A stretch of DNA of 64,000 bases from Luteimonas rhizosphaericola (lineage in GTDB: Bacteria > Pseudomonadota > Gammaproteobacteria > Xanthomonadales > Xanthomonadaceae): contig NZ_JARXRN010000021.1 of NCBI RefSeq assembly GCF_029888045.1, forward strand, positions 294,935 through 358,934, given 5' to 3'. Numbering within the stretch: the stretch's first letter is position 1; every line of letters begins with the position of its first letter. Below, in pieces: positions 1 through 9,537 of the stretch. The notes beneath the pieces were generated by a model. That model saw only the letters and a list, made by a program, of their open reading frames with translations, ran no database searches and was not told the origin of the DNA. The position numbers and the translations under genes are program-made.

Positions 1-518
1 GACAGCAGCGAGAACAGCAGCACCGAGCCCAGGATCGCGCGCCGGAACTTGTCCTCGCCCTGGCGCACCTGGGTCATGTCGTAGGCGAGGAAGAACCAGG
101 CTTCCGGCGTCTTGCGCACGGCCAGCAGGTAGTTGGTCTCCTGGCCGAATTCGTCGATGTCGCTGAAGTTGTGGATGCCGTCTTCCAGCCGCGCCCATTC
201 CGGCCGGTTGGCGCGCACGGTGTCGAAGCGGTCGGCGGGGAACACCCAGGCCCGCATCTGCGCCACCGGCGCCACGGGCTGTTCGGGGTTGAGCGCGTAC
301 TCGTGCGCGGCCGCGTCGATGTTGCGGTTGAGCACGTCCTCGACCAGGTCGTTCTCGACCCGGTTGCGGGTCCAGTTGGTCGCGAAGGCGAACAGGACCA
401 TCAGGCCGACGCCCAGCAGGAAGAACGTCAGGATGATGCGGCTGCGCAGCCGCCTGCGGTAGCGGCGTGCGGCGCGGCCGCGCGCCGGGGTCGGCCGCTC
501 CGCGTCAGCCTGCGCCAT
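1..518 (-). CDS. Sensor histidine kinase, N-terminal part (cut by window edge)
   Basis: The reading frame opens with ATG at 518 and overlaps the end of the response-regulator gene by 14 nt, so the two are translationally coupled. About 172 residues are visible. A basic cytoplasmic N-terminus is followed by a membrane segment at about residues 28-48 (ILTFFLLGVGLMVLFAFATN), a periplasmic sensor region of about 105 residues, and the start of a second hydrophobic segment (AILGSVLLFSLLS) at the window edge. This is the standard two-transmembrane sensor kinase layout. The HAMP, phosphoacceptor-His and ATPase domains lie outside the window, so kinase identity rests on the coupling to the regulator. 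The signal sensed cannot be read from the sequence. Confidence 0.8.
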   Translation of the reverse strand, partial: MAQADAERPTPARGRAARRYRRRLRSRIILTFFLLGVGLMVLFAFATNWTRNRVENDLVEDVLNRNIDAAAHEYALNPEQPVAPVAQMRAWVFPADRFDTVRANRPEWARLEDGIHNFSDIDEFGQETNYLLAVRKTPEAWFFLAYDMTQVRQGEDKFRRAILGSVLLFSLL

Positions 519-1188
519 CGGGCGCGGCGATCCGGTAGCCGATGCCGTGGCGGGTCTGGATCAGCGGCACGTCGAACGGCTTGTCGATCACCGCGCGCAG
601 GCCGTGGATGTGCACCCGCAGCGAGTCCGAATCGGGCAGTTCCTCGCCCCAGACCCGGGTTTCCAGGTCCTGGCGGGTGACCACTGCCGGCGAGGCTTCC
701 ATCAGCGCCTGCAGGATCTTCAGCGCGGTCGGGTTGAGCTGCACCAGCTTGCCCTGGCGACGCACTTCCAGGGTGTCGAGGTTGTACTCGAGGTCGTGCA
801 CGTCCAGCACCCGCGTCTGCACGCCCTTGCCGCGGCGAGAGAGCGCGTTCAGCCGAACCTCGACTTCCTGCAGCGCGAAGGGCTTGACCAGGTAGTCGTC
901 GGCGCCGGAATCGAAGCCGGCGAGCTTGTTGTCCAGGCTGTCGCGCGCGGTCAGCATCAGCACCGGGGTCTGCTTGCGGGCCTCGTTGCGCAGCTTGCGG
1001 CAGACCTCGAGCCCGTCGATCCCGGGCAGGTTGAGGTCGAGCACGATCGCATCGAAGTCGTGGACCACCGCCAGGTGCAGGCCGGTGACGCCGTCGGCGG
1101 CGAAGTCGACGGTGTGGCCGCGGTCCTCGAGATAGTCGCCGAGGTTGGCGGCGATGTCCTGGTTGTCTTCGATGACGAGGATGCGCAT
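505..1188 (-). CDS. OmpR/PhoB-family response regulator
   Basis: The 227-residue protein has an N-terminal receiver domain (acidic pair after MRILVIED, phospho-acceptor Asp in the DAIVLDLNLPG strand near residue 52, Thr in LMLTARD, Lys in DDYLVKPF) and a C-terminal winged-helix DNA-binding domain ending in the typical IQTRHGIGYRI. ATG 1188 was chosen because the family starts exactly at MRILVIEDN; the frame stays open upstream but that extension is low-complexity. It is phosphorylated by the overlapping downstream kinase. From memory it resembles the Xanthomonas ColR/VgrR regulators, but I cannot verify the orthology and give no symbol. Confidence 0.93.
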   Translation of the reverse strand: MRILVIEDNQDIAANLGDYLEDRGHTVDFAADGVTGLHLAVVHDFDAIVLDLNLPGIDGLEVCRKLRNEARKQTPVLMLTARDSLDNKLAGFDSGADDYLVKPFALQEVEVRLNALSRRGKGVQTRVLDVHDLEYNLDTLEVRRQGKLVQLNPTALKILQALMEASPAVVTRQDLETRVWGEELPDSDSLRVHIHGLRAVIDKPFDVPLIQTRHGIGYRIAAPDGAG

Positions 1189-1302
1189 GTACGGATTCCG
1201 TGGGGGCGGCCGGTTGGACCGCGGGATGGGGTTGCGGTTCCGCCGGCGCGGGAGGCGGATTCTGTCACACGCCCCGGTCGCGGCCGCGTCGACGCGCACC
1301 CA

Positions 1303-1334
1303 CAAAAGAGCCCAGACGATGCCATCGCCTGGGC
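1303..1334 (-). terminator. Candidate rho-independent terminator after rimK
   Basis: An inverted repeat (arms 1310-1320 and 1324-1334, one mismatch, 3-nt loop) is followed on the minus strand by CTCTTTTG. It sits about 100 nt past the rimK stop and 115 nt before the response-regulator start, so it would separate the two units. Confidence 0.45.
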
Positions 1335-1436
1335 CCAAAAGGACTGCCCCGATTACCGTAAATCCGTTGCTGCCCCTTGGACAAGGAAACAGGAGAGAGC
1401 GCGGAATCCGGTGCCGACACGGTAGTCCCGGGCCGA

Positions 1437-2393
1437 TTAAACCTTCGTTAAATCGGAACCGCTTCGGAGGTTAATCCGGCGCCTGGTAGCGCGCCGCCGG
1501 CGTTGCCCGGATCCTGCATGATCAAGGCCTGAGACGGCGTTTTCGATGATTTTCGCTGCAATATCGACGCCGGTCGCGTCTTCAATGCCTTCCAGCCCGG
1601 GTGAGGCATTGACCTCGAGCACCAGCGGGCCGCGGCGCGAGCGGATCAGGTCTACGCCGGCGATCCCCAACCCCACCGCCCGCGCGGCGCGCACGGCGAC
1701 GTCGCGCTCTTCCGGCGTGGTATCGATCGCCACCGCGGTGCCGCCGCGATGCAGGTTGGAGCGGAAGTCGCCCGCCGGCGCCTGGCGCTGCATCGCCGCC
1801 ACCACCTCGTCGCCCACGACGAAACAGCGCAGGTCCGCGCCCTCGGCCTCGGCCACGAATTCCTGCACCAGGAAATTCGCGTACAGCCCGCGCAGCGCCT
1901 CCACCACCCCGCGCGAGGCCGACAGCTTCTCGGTCAGCATCACGCCCGCGCCCTGGGTGCCCTCGTTGAGCTTGACCACGTGCGGCGGCGGCCCGAGCAG
2001 GGCGAGCAGGTCGGCGGTGTCGTCCGGGTTGTCGCCGAACACGGTGGCCGGCAGGCCGATCCCGTGCGCGGCCAGCAACTGGTGGCAGCCGAGCTTGTCG
2101 CGCGCGCGTGCGATCGCCGCGGCCGGGTTGGGCGTGCGGCTGCCCATCAGTTCGAACTGTCGCAGCACCGCGCAGCCGTAGCGGGTGATCGAGGCGCCGA
2201 TGCGCGGGATCACCGCGCCGTAGCCGTCGATCGCGCGGCCCTTGTAGCGCATCGCGAAGCCGTGGTCGTCGATGCGCATGTAGCAGCGCAGCGGATCGAG
2301 CACGCGCACGCTGTGTCCGGCCGCGCGCGCGGCCTCCACCAGCCGCCGGGTGGAATAGAGCTTGCCGTTGCGGGACAGGATCGCGAGCTTCAT
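1437..2393 (-). CDS. rimK: RimK-type ATP-grasp ligase (ribosomal protein S6 glutamylation family)
   Basis: The 318-residue protein belongs to the RimK family, which adds glutamate residues to the C-terminus of ribosomal protein S6 and can make poly-glutamate. The N-terminal MKLAILSRN strand, the ATP-grasp core ([31 protein letters not shown]) and the metal-binding [14 protein letters not shown] motif are all present. Start ATG 2393 fits the family N-terminus. After the usual end the protein carries an Arg-rich tail of about 24 residues (RRRRATRRR and beyond) that I do not remember from E. coli RimK. It is monocistronic between a tRNA terminator upstream and a candidate terminator downstream. 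Confidence 0.88.
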   Translation of the reverse strand: MKLAILSRNGKLYSTRRLVEAARAAGHSVRVLDPLRCYMRIDDHGFAMRYKGRAIDGYGAVIPRIGASITRYGCAVLRQFELMGSRTPNPAAAIARARDKLGCHQLLAAHGIGLPATVFGDNPDDTADLLALLGPPPHVVKLNEGTQGAGVMLTEKLSASRGVVEALRGLYANFLVQEFVAEAEGADLRCFVVGDEVVAAMQRQAPAGDFRSNLHRGGTAVAIDTTPEERDVAVRAARAVGLGIAGVDLIRSRRGPLVLEVNASPGLEGIEDATGVDIAAKIIENAVSGLDHAGSGQRRRRATRRRINLRSGSDLTKV

Positions 2394-2411
2394 GCGGGGG
2401 CGGCGCCGGCG

Positions 2412-2447
2412 AAAAAACGGCGGCACCACCGTTCGATGGTGCCGCCG
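2412..2447 (-). terminator. Rho-independent terminator of tRNA-Gly
   Basis: A perfect 11-bp stem (2418-2428 pairing with 2437-2447) with an 8-nt loop is followed on the minus strand by six T residues (2417-2412). It begins a few bases after the tRNA 3' end and lies just upstream of rimK, so it ends tRNA transcription before the rimK start. Confidence 0.75.
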
Positions 2448-2454
2448 CCTGGAT

Positions 2455-2528
2455 TGGAGCGGGTGATGGGAATCGAACCCACGCTAGCAGCTTGGGAAGC
2501 TGCAGTTCTACCATTGAACTACACCCGC
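2455..2528 (-). tRNA. glyU: tRNA-Gly(CCC)
   Basis: The minus strand folds as a 74-nt cloverleaf. The GCGGGTG acceptor pairs with CACCCGC, the D-loop is normal, the anticodon stem GCAGC/GCTGC encloses loop TTCCCAA with anticodon CCC, and the T arm contains GGTTCGATTCC. The CCA tail is encoded (TCCA at the 3' end). It reads GGG codons and resembles E. coli glyU. Confidence 0.95.
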
Positions 2529-2538
2529 GCAGGCGAGC

Positions 2539-2568
2539 AGTCTAAGCCCGGTCGGCGCAGGCTGGCAA
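2539..2568 (-). promoter_or_regulatory. Candidate sigma70 promoter of tRNA-Gly
   Basis: On the minus strand TTGCCA (2568-2563; 5 of 6 consensus) is followed after 18 nt by TAGACT (2544-2539). Transcription would start about 4 nt before the tRNA 5' end, leaving a very short leader. Confidence 0.5.
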
Positions 2569-2604
2569 CGCGGCGCCGTCACCGGCGCCACGTGGCCGCG
2601 TCGG

Positions 2605-4491
2605 TCAGAAACCGGCGCCCAGGGTGGCGAACGCGGTGGTCTGCTTGCCGCCCTTCTCGCCGGCGTTCAGGCTCACGCCGAGGTTGGCGTCGAGGCCGAA
2701 CAGCGACGTGCGCGCCCCCAGGGTGAGCGTGCTCCAGGTGTCGTCGTAGTCCAGGCCCGGCACGCCGTAGGCCAGCCCGGTGGACTGCGAGGTGGCGAAG
2801 GCCTCGGCCGCGCCGTCCTCGAACTCGCGGTCGACGGTGAGCCGAGCGTATGGCGCCAGGTGCGGATTGATCGTGTAGTCCACCTGCCAGCCGACGCTGC
2901 CGACCAGCGAGTTGAAGTCCTGGTCCGGGAAGGCCAGCGACGACGAGGAGGCCGGATCGATTTCCGCGAAGCCGTCGATCTCGATTCGCTGCGCCACCAC
3001 GCCGAGCACCGGCCCGTGGCGCAGCGCGCCCTCGCCCATGCGCCAGCCGGCATGCAGGGCGGCGGTCAGGTTGCTGCCGTCGGTGTCGCCGCGGTGCACC
3101 CGCAGCGCCGGGCCGATCGGCACCTGGCGCTGGGTGTCGATGTCGAGCTGGCTGTAGCTCAGCTGCGCACCGAGCCACGCGCCATTCTCGGATTGCCAGC
3201 CGACGAAGCCGCCCAGGGTCGCCTCGGACTGGTCCCAGTCGCCACGGCGGCGGCCCCAGTCGTTGGCCTGGCGGCCGTAGCCGGCGAAACCGCCATAGGT
3301 CAGCTGGCCGCTGCCCCAGGCCAGGCCCGCGGTGAGCGCGGGGCCGGCGCCGTCGTACTGGTCGCCATGGCCGTAGCGCTGGAAATCGCCGCGCAGGTCG
3401 GCGAACCAGCGCCGGCCATCCTGGATCGGCGCCGACACCTGCGCGCCGATGCGTTCGGCCCGGCCGCGGCCGGTCATCGCCGTTGAGCGCGGAAGCACGG
3501 CCATCTGGCGCGGCCCCTCGAGCATGCCCAGGGCCAGGTCCGCGATCGCGCGATGCGCTGCGGACGACGGGTGCACGCCATCGGCGAACAGGTAGGTCTG
3601 GTCCGCGCCGGGGCTGGCGTAGGTGCCGGGGTTGCAGGTGATCGACTGCGCCGTGATCTGTGGCTGGCAGGCGGTGCCGGTGACGTTGGCGAACCCGTAC
3701 ATCGCCGGGTCGTCCACCACCTCGCGCAGGAACGTGAAGGTGTCGAGCGGGATCACGCGCAGGCCGCTGGCCTCCAGGCCGCCATACAGGGCGTCGTTGT
3801 AGGCGGTCGCAAGCGCGGTGCCCTGGGCCGCGGCCGCGGCACCCTGGGCGCGGAAGCTCGGGGTGATGCCGAGGTCGGGGATGTTGGGCACCAGCACGTA
3901 GCGCGCGCCGGCGCCCTGCAGCGCGCCGACGATGCCGACCTGGGCGGTCACCGCCGCACCGATGATCTGCTGCGCCTGGGCCGGGTTGGCCGCGATCGCG
4001 AACAGGTCGTTGGCGCCGCCCCAGACGGTGTAGAGCGCATCTGGATCGGCTCTCCCTCCCGTGGAGCCCAAGTAGTAGTTCAACTGGGTACTCATAGACG
4101 GGGTGAAGCCGAACGGTGGCCCAATGCGATCGGCGCTTACCATGGCGCCACCGGCCGCGTAGTTGTCTCCCCCGGTCAACGCGGGCTGGCAGAAGGTAGG
4201 ACCACACGCGAGGGATGGATCGACGGCGGGCCTTGCATCGGAGCCGTAGTAGTCGGCCAGCCATTCGGCCCACACCAGCCCGGGATTGGTGGTGAAGCGA
4301 CCGAGAATCGCGGCCTGCGGATTCTGCTGCACCAGCAGCGGGCGGAAGTAGCCGGCGTCGGTGAGGCTGTCGCCGAAGAACACGGTGCGCGAGAAGGTGT
4401 CGTCGGCCAGCGCCGGGGTGGACGCGGCCAGGGCCAGTGCGGCGGCGAGCAGGCCGGTGGCGGGACGGGAACGGTGGATGCGAGGGGGCAT
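2605..4491 (-). CDS. Autotransporter GDSL esterase/lipase (EstA-like)
   Basis: The 628-residue protein has a signal peptide (cleavage after about Ala29), a GDSL-hydrolase passenger and a C-terminal autotransporter beta-barrel. The passenger shows the GDSL block with nucleophile Ser42 ([10 protein letters not shown]), the GGANDLF block, and the Asp304-x-x-His307 dyad in DGVHPSS. The barrel (about residues 370-628) ends in aromatic Phe as expected for BAM recognition. It should therefore be an outer-membrane-anchored esterase facing outward, like Pseudomonas EstA, acting on lipids or short-chain esters. Start ATG 4491 is preferred over an upstream start because GGAG lies 9 nt before it and the signal peptide begins there. 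Confidence 0.9.
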   Translation of the reverse strand: MPPRIHRSRPATGLLAAALALAASTPALADDTFSRTVFFGDSLTDAGYFRPLLVQQNPQAAILGRFTTNPGLVWAEWLADYYGSDARPAVDPSLACGPTFCQPALTGGDNYAAGGAMVSADRIGPPFGFTPSMSTQLNYYLGSTGGRADPDALYTVWGGANDLFAIAANPAQAQQIIGAAVTAQVGIVGALQGAGARYVLVPNIPDLGITPSFRAQGAAAAAQGTALATAYNDALYGGLEASGLRVIPLDTFTFLREVVDDPAMYGFANVTGTACQPQITAQSITCNPGTYASPGADQTYLFADGVHPSSAAHRAIADLALGMLEGPRQMAVLPRSTAMTGRGRAERIGAQVSAPIQDGRRWFADLRGDFQRYGHGDQYDGAGPALTAGLAWGSGQLTYGGFAGYGRQANDWGRRRGDWDQSEATLGGFVGWQSENGAWLGAQLSYSQLDIDTQRQVPIGPALRVHRGDTDGSNLTAALHAGWRMGEGALRHGPVLGVVAQRIEIDGFAEIDPASSSSLAFPDQDFNSLVGSVGWQVDYTINPHLAPYARLTVDREFEDGAAEAFATSQSTGLAYGVPGLDYDDTWSTLTLGARTSLFGLDANLGVSLNAGEKGGKQTTAFATLGAGF

Positions 4492-4644
4492 GCAGCAACT
4501 CCGGGGTGCAATGGGGACGGCGCTCCCAATACGGGACCGCACGGTGCACAAGTCTCCATGAAGCCGCCGCCACGCTCACGCCGCAGTGCCGCACGCGCGC
4601 ACCGGGCGGATGCAGGCAGGCGCGCATCGGGAGACAATCGCCGC

Positions 4645-4845
4645 ATGGACATCGAACTCAACGGCGACCTCCTGAAGATCGACGACGGCGCCACCGTCCA
4701 GGCCCTGCTCGAAGCCCAGGGGCTGGGCACGCGTCGGGTCGCGGTGGAGGTGAACGGCGAGATCGTGCCGCGCGGGCGGCATGCCACCCATCCGCTGCAG
4801 CCCGGCGACCGGGTCGAGATCGTGCACGCGCTGGGCGGCGGCTGA
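4645..4845 (+). CDS. thiS: Thiamine biosynthesis sulfur carrier ThiS
   Basis: This 66-residue beta-grasp protein ends in Gly-Gly-Gly. The terminal glycine is adenylated and converted to a thiocarboxylate that supplies sulfur for the thiazole ring of thiamine. The opening [10 protein letters not shown], the central [12 protein letters not shown] and the tail [13 protein letters not shown] are typical. It precedes thiG on the same strand after a 185-bp gap in which I see no gene or riboswitch. Divergent from the upstream esterase. Confidence 0.93.
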   Translation: MDIELNGDLLKIDDGATVQALLEAQGLGTRRVAVEVNGEIVPRGRHATHPLQPGDRVEIVHALGGG

Positions 4846-5030
4846 GCCGGAGCCGGCGCCACCGCGACGTTTCGCGGCGCCGAATCCGGCGCCTGCCGTC
4901 CGCCTCCGCTCATCCGGAACACCTCGCGCTGCCTTCCCGTGGCGCGCCGACCGCGCCTGGCACAGTCGCTTCCGCGGCAGCGATCGCCGGCGGGCGCACG
5001 CGAGCCGCGCGCCTTTGCGATAATCGGGCG

Positions 5031-5828
5031 ATGACCACGCACACGCATCACGACGACGGCCTCGTCATCGCCGGCAAGACGTACCGCTCGCGCCTGCTCA
5101 CCGGCACCGGCAAGTTCAGGGACCTCGACGAAACCCGCCGCGCCACCGAGGCCGCCGGCGCGCAGATCGTCACCGTCGCCATCCGCCGCACCAACATCGG
5201 CCAGACGCCCGGCGAGCCGAACCTGCTCGACGTGCTCCCGCCCGACCACTACACCATCCTCCCCAACACCGCCGGCTGCTACACCGCCGAGGACGCCGTG
5301 CGCACCTGCCGGCTGGCGCGGGAACTGCTCGACGGCCACCCGCTGACCAAGCTCGAGGTGCTGGGCGACCAGAAGACGCTGTACCCGGACGTGGTCCAGA
5401 CGCTCAAGGCCGCCGAACAGCTGGTCGCCGACGGCTTCGACGTGATGGTCTACACCAGCGACGATCCGATCCTGGCCCGCCGGCTGGAGGAGATCGGCTG
5501 CGTGGCGGTGATGCCACTGGCCGCGCCGATCGGCTCCGGCCTCGGTATCCAGAACCGGTACAACCTGCTGGAGATCGTCGAGAACGCGAAGGTGCCGATC
5601 ATCGTCGACGCCGGCGTGGGCACCGCCTCCGACGCGGCGATCGCGATGGAACTGGGCTGCGACGGCGTGCTGATGAACACGGCGATTGCCGGCGCGAAAG
5701 ATCCGGTGCGCATGGCGCGGGCGATGCGGCTCGCGGTCGAGGCCGGGCGCGATGCCTTCCTCGCCGGTCGCATTCCGCGCAAGCGCTTCGCCTCGGCCTC
5801 TTCGCCGGTCGACGGGCTGATCGGGTGA
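5031..5828 (+). CDS. thiG: Thiazole synthase ThiG
   Basis: The 265-residue TIM-barrel enzyme condenses deoxyxylulose-5-phosphate, dehydroglycine and the ThiS thiocarboxylate into thiazole phosphate. It matches the family over its whole length: [10 protein letters not shown] near the N-terminus, the Schiff-base lysine in [17 protein letters not shown]-type phosphate loop (IGSGLGIQN) and [21 protein letters not shown]. The N-terminus is slightly His-rich (MTTHTHHDD). ATG 5031 is the first start in a fitting position. Partner of thiS just upstream; no TPP riboswitch was recognised in front of the pair. Confidence 0.95.
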   Translation: MTTHTHHDDGLVIAGKTYRSRLLTGTGKFRDLDETRRATEAAGAQIVTVAIRRTNIGQTPGEPNLLDVLPPDHYTILPNTAGCYTAEDAVRTCRLARELLDGHPLTKLEVLGDQKTLYPDVVQTLKAAEQLVADGFDVMVYTSDDPILARRLEEIGCVAVMPLAAPIGSGLGIQNRYNLLEIVENAKVPIIVDAGVGTASDAAIAMELGCDGVLMNTAIAGAKDPVRMARAMRLAVEAGRDAFLAGRIPRKRFASASSPVDGLIG

Positions 5829-6014
5829 ACCGGCGCCGCCGGCGCGCGCTGGCCGCATCCGCACGCGCCTGCCGGTGGGCCGCGTGCGCGCGCGGCTGCG
5901 GCTGGGTTGCGCGGGGATCGTGGCGGCCTGCCGCACCGGCCGACCGGGCGCGCATCAGCCCGGTGCGGTTCCGCGGGCCCGACGCGCTCGCACCTGCAGG
6001 TTTCGCCGCGGCGG

Positions 6015-6791
6015 ATGCGCGTCGTGCCTGATCCGCTGCAGAAGAAGCCCTATACCGCCGATCCCGGCCATCGCGCGATCCGCAGCTTCGTGCTGCGCCA
6101 GGGCCGCTTCACCGAGGCGCAGCAGCGCGCGTTCGAAGCGCTGTGGCCGCGCTACGGCCTGGACTACGCCGGCGCCCCGCGCGATTTCGACCGTGTGTTC
6201 GAGCGCAGCGCACCGCGCGTGCTGGAGATCGGATTCGGCAACGGCGAGGCGCTGCGCTACGCCGCGGCGCGCGATCCCGCCCGCGACCTGATCGGCATCG
6301 AAGTGCACGCACCGGGCGTCGGCCGACTGCTCAACGCGCTCGCCGCCGACGGCGCGTCGAACGTGCGGGTCTACCATCACGATGCGGTCGAGGTGCTGAC
6401 CCACGAGATCGCCGACGCCGGCCTCGACGAGATCCGCATCTATTTTCCGGACCCGTGGCACAAGAAGCGCCACCACAAGCGGCGCCTCGTCCAGCCGGCG
6501 TTCGCCGAGTTGCTGGTACGCAAGCTCGCACCGGGCGGACGCTTGCACCTCGCCACCGATTGGCGGGACTATGCGGAGCAGATGTGGGACGTCCTCGACG
6601 CCACCCCGGGACTGCGCAACCGCGCCGGCGCGCGTGGATGCGTGCCGCGTCCCGACTGGCGTCCGCAGACGCACTTCGAGACCCGGGGCCAGCGCCTCGG
6701 ACACGGCGTCTGGGACCTGCTCTACGACCGGGTGCCCGTACCCGCCGCGGGGCCGCCGCAGGCGCCGTCGGATGAGCGCCGCGATGGTTGA
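6015..6791 (+). CDS. trmB: tRNA (guanine-N7-)-methyltransferase TrmB
   Basis: The 258-residue Rossmann-fold, SAM-dependent enzyme makes m7G46 in tRNA. The SAM motif ([16 protein letters not shown]), the acidic strand [15 protein letters not shown] and the family signature [17 protein letters not shown] are all present. ATG 6015 ([14 protein letters not shown]) was chosen; the frame is open for 36 codons upstream but those lack conservation. It lies 186 bp after thiG and has a poorly conserved Pro-rich C-terminal tail. Confidence 0.93.
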   Translation: MRVVPDPLQKKPYTADPGHRAIRSFVLRQGRFTEAQQRAFEALWPRYGLDYAGAPRDFDRVFERSAPRVLEIGFGNGEALRYAAARDPARDLIGIEVHAPGVGRLLNALAADGASNVRVYHHDAVEVLTHEIADAGLDEIRIYFPDPWHKKRHHKRRLVQPAFAELLVRKLAPGGRLHLATDWRDYAEQMWDVLDATPGLRNRAGARGCVPRPDWRPQTHFETRGQRLGHGVWDLLYDRVPVPAAGPPQAPSDERRDG

Positions 6792-6938
6792 GCCCGGCGC
6801 CCGGACCGCGCTGCCGGGTCGGACCCGCGCCGTCGTCGCCGATCGTTGCGCGCCGCAGGGATCCGCCACGCGGCGGATGTGGCCGGCGGTGGCTCACGGC
6901 AGCGGATCGGGGACGACCGATCCCGGTTCGCGCCCCTG

Positions 6939-8777
6939 ATGGACACCCAGCTCGCCCTCACCACGGACATGAAGATCGTCCTCGGGCTGGTCGGCCTGAC
7001 GATGGTGCTGTTCCTGTTCCAGCGCGTGCGCGCCGACCTGGTGGCGCTGGTGGTGCTGGTGATGCTTGGCCTGACCGGACTGGTACAGCCGGAGGACCTG
7101 TTCAACGGCTTCTCCTCCAACGCCGTGATCAGCGTGATCGCCACGATGATCCTGGGCATGGGCCTGGACCGCACCGGCGCGCTCAACCGCCTGGCCGGCT
7201 GGCTGCTGCGGCGCGCGCGCGGCGTCGAGCAGCGGTTGCTGCTGCTGGTCTCCGGCATCGCTGGCGCCAATTCCTCGGTGATGCAGAACCCGGCGGTGAT
7301 GGCGCTGTACCTGCCGGTGATCTCGCGCCTGTCCTCGCGCACCGGCATCAGCCTCTCGCGGCTGCTGCTGCCGGTGGCGGTGGCGATCGTGATGGGCGGC
7401 TCGCTGACCATGGTCGGCACCTCGCCGCTGATCCTGCTCAACGACCTGCTGGTGGCCGCGAACGCCAACCTGCCCTCGGGCGCGGCTACGCTCGAGCCGC
7501 TGAACATGTTCGCGCCGATGCCCATCGGCCTCTCGCTGCTGGCGGCAGGGCTGCTGTACTTCCAGTTCGTCGGCGACCGCAAGCTGCGCGGCGACGGCGA
7601 CAGCAACGTCACGCCCGCGCGCACCGAGAGCTATTTCTCGCGCACGTACGGCATCGAGGGCGAAGTGCACGAGCTGACGGTCACCGCCGACAGCCCGCTG
7701 GTGGGCATGAGCTTCGGCGAGGCCGAGGCGCTGCACAACGCGCCGCTGCTGCTGGCGCTGCAGACCGGCAACGAATCGCGCCTGGCGCCGCCCGGCGACG
7801 CGCGGATCTGGGTGGGCAGCGTGCTCGGCGCGATGGGCCCGCGCCAGCAGGTGGCGGATTTCGCGCAGAACCAGTTCCTGCGCATGAATTCGCGCCTGCG
7901 CAACTTCGCCGACCTGTTCAACCCGAGCCGCGCGGGCATTTCCGAAGCGGTGATCCCGCCCACCTCGAAGTTCATCGGCAAGACCGCGGCCGACCTGCAG
8001 CTGCGCCGCCAGTACGGCATCAGCCTGCTGGCGATCAACCGCGACAAGACCGTGATCCGCGACGACGTGCGCAACACCCCGCTGCGTGCCGGCGACATGC
8101 TGGTGCTGCACAGCATCTGGCACGACCTCGGCCAGGCCTCGTCCAGGCGCGACTTCGTGATCGTCACCGACTACCCCAAGGGCGAGCAGCGGCCGCACAA
8201 GTTCCGCATCGCGATGACGATCTTCGCCGTCACCATGCTGATCGCGGTGTCCGGCCGGGTGCCGACCTCGATCGCGCTGATGACCGGCGTGGCCGGCATG
8301 CTGGTGTTCGGCGTGCTGAAGATGGACGAGGCCTATTCGGCGATCAGCTGGAAGACGGTGTTCCTGATGGCCTGCCTGATTCCGCTGGGCTGGGCCATGG
8401 ACGGCAGCGGCGCCGCGGCCTGGGTGGCCGGGCACACCATCGAACGGCTGCCCACGGGCCTGCCGATCTGGCTGATCGAGTTCGCCGTGGCCCTGCTCAC
8501 GGCCGCGTTCTCGATGGTGATCAGCCATGTCGGCGCGACGATCGTGGTGGTGCCGCTGGCGATCAACCTCGCACTGGCCGCGGACGGCAACCCCACCGCG
8601 TTCGCGCTGATCGTGGCGCTGTCGGCCTCGAACAACTTCATCACCCAGTCCAACCCGGTGATGTCGATGATCACCGGCCCGGGCGGCTACCGTCCGCGCG
8701 AGCTGTGGAAGATCGGCGTGCCGCTGTCGCTGGTGTACACGCTGATCGTGGTGCTGGTGGTGAACCTGATGTTCTGA
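6939..8777 (+). CDS. SLC13/DASS-type anion transporter with two TrkA-C domains
   Basis: The 612-residue inner-membrane protein has two hydrophobic halves flanking a soluble central region (about residues 225-400). This region looks like two TrkA-C (RCK-C) domains, with ELTVTADSPLVGMSF at the start of the first and AVIPPTSKFIGKTAADLQLR in the second. The C-terminal half has the SLC13-like signature SNNFITQSNPVMSMITGPGG. Members carry sulfate, di/tricarboxylates or related anions with Na+; the substrate is not readable here. Start ATG 6939; an internal ATG at 6969 would also preserve the first membrane helix. Confidence 0.88.
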   Translation: MDTQLALTTDMKIVLGLVGLTMVLFLFQRVRADLVALVVLVMLGLTGLVQPEDLFNGFSSNAVISVIATMILGMGLDRTGALNRLAGWLLRRARGVEQRLLLLVSGIAGANSSVMQNPAVMALYLPVISRLSSRTGISLSRLLLPVAVAIVMGGSLTMVGTSPLILLNDLLVAANANLPSGAATLEPLNMFAPMPIGLSLLAAGLLYFQFVGDRKLRGDGDSNVTPARTESYFSRTYGIEGEVHELTVTADSPLVGMSFGEAEALHNAPLLLALQTGNESRLAPPGDARIWVGSVLGAMGPRQQVADFAQNQFLRMNSRLRNFADLFNPSRAGISEAVIPPTSKFIGKTAADLQLRRQYGISLLAINRDKTVIRDDVRNTPLRAGDMLVLHSIWHDLGQASSRRDFVIVTDYPKGEQRPHKFRIAMTIFAVTMLIAVSGRVPTSIALMTGVAGMLVFGVLKMDEAYSAISWKTVFLMACLIPLGWAMDGSGAAAWVAGHTIERLPTGLPIWLIEFAVALLTAAFSMVISHVGATIVVVPLAINLALAADGNPTAFALIVALSASNNFITQSNPVMSMITGPGGYRPRELWKIGVPLSLVYTLIVVLVVNLMF

Positions 8778-8813
8778 CGCGCCCGTGCGTACCCTGCGCG
8801 GCGACGCGCCGGC

Positions 8814-9158
8814 TCACGCCAGCCGCACCCCGCCGTCCATCACCTCGACCGCGACCGCCCGCAGCGATTCGCCGCGGCACGGGCCGGCCACGCATGCGCC
8901 GTTCCCCAGCTCGAACGTGGCCCCGTGCGCGGCGCAGACCAGCAGGCCGTCCTTGGTCTTCAGGAACTGGCCCGACGACCAGTCGAGGCGCCGGCCGGCG
9001 TGCGGACAGACATTGAGCCACGCGCGGACCCGTTCGCCGTCGCGGTGCAGCACGAGCGACTCGGCCTCGCCGTCCAGCATGGCCTCGACCTCGGCGAAGC
9101 CGCCGTCGGGGATGCGGTCGAGATCGATCAGGGCGGGCGACGGGTCGGGGATGTTCAT
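8814..9158 (-). CDS. Rieske [2Fe-2S] ferredoxin-like protein
   Basis: This small (114-residue) protein has a complete Rieske cluster motif, Cys51-x-His53 (CPHAGRRLDW) and Cys75-x2-His78 (CAAHGATFE), with the usual intervening loop. Such stand-alone proteins are electron carriers, often for dioxygenases, but no oxygenase gene is adjacent. ATG 9158 is chosen, with GTG 9161 the alternative. No strong Shine-Dalgarno is seen. It converges with the SLC13 gene and is divergent from the small membrane protein gene at 9241. Confidence 0.85.
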   Translation of the reverse strand: MNIPDPSPALIDLDRIPDGGFAEVEAMLDGEAESLVLHRDGERVRAWLNVCPHAGRRLDWSSGQFLKTKDGLLVCAAHGATFELGNGACVAGPCRGESLRAVAVEVMDGGVRLA

Positions 9159-9240
9159 CACAGCGCTTTAACGAACTTGTTACACGTGGATGGCAGTGGC
9201 ACCCGATACTGGGCGCCTTGCCATTGTCTCATCCCCGCCG

Positions 9241-9531
9241 ATGTCCTCAGTCCTGTTCCGTACCCTGCATGCCCGCTTCGACGCCTCCGGCCTGCGTGGC
9301 CTGCTGACGCCGCGCAAGCCGCGCAACCCGCTGCTGAAGCTGGCGCTGGGGCTGGTCGGCGTCGCGATCCTGGCGGTGCTGCTGGTGGTGGGGCTGTTCG
9401 TGGGCGCGGCGATGGTCTCCTTCGGCCTGCTGCGCGGCGCCTTGCGCGCCCGCAAGCCGGCCGGCCGCGATGGCGTGCTCGACGCCGAGTACCGCATCGT
9501 CGCCAAGCCTGGCCAGCCCGCGCTGCGCTGA
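9241..9531 (+). CDS. Small hypothetical membrane protein
   Basis: The 96-residue product is not assigned to a family. It has a soluble basic N-terminus (MSSVLFRTLHARFD), one long or two short hydrophobic stretches (LLKLALGLVGVAILAVLLVV and on through GLFVGAAMVSFGLL), then a basic segment and a conserved-looking tail DGVLDAEYRIV. ATG 9241 is preferred; ATG 9190 would add 17 unconserved residues. The stop lies 6 nt before the FAH-family gene, so the two may be co-transcribed. Confidence 0.65.
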   Translation: MSSVLFRTLHARFDASGLRGLLTPRKPRNPLLKLALGLVGVAILAVLLVVGLFVGAAMVSFGLLRGALRARKPAGRDGVLDAEYRIVAKPGQPALR

Positions 9532-9537
9532 CCGCGG

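Noticed and set aside
4846-5030. Possible TPP riboswitch between thiS and thiG
   Set aside because: I found no THI-box core sequence or convincing fold in this gap or before thiS.
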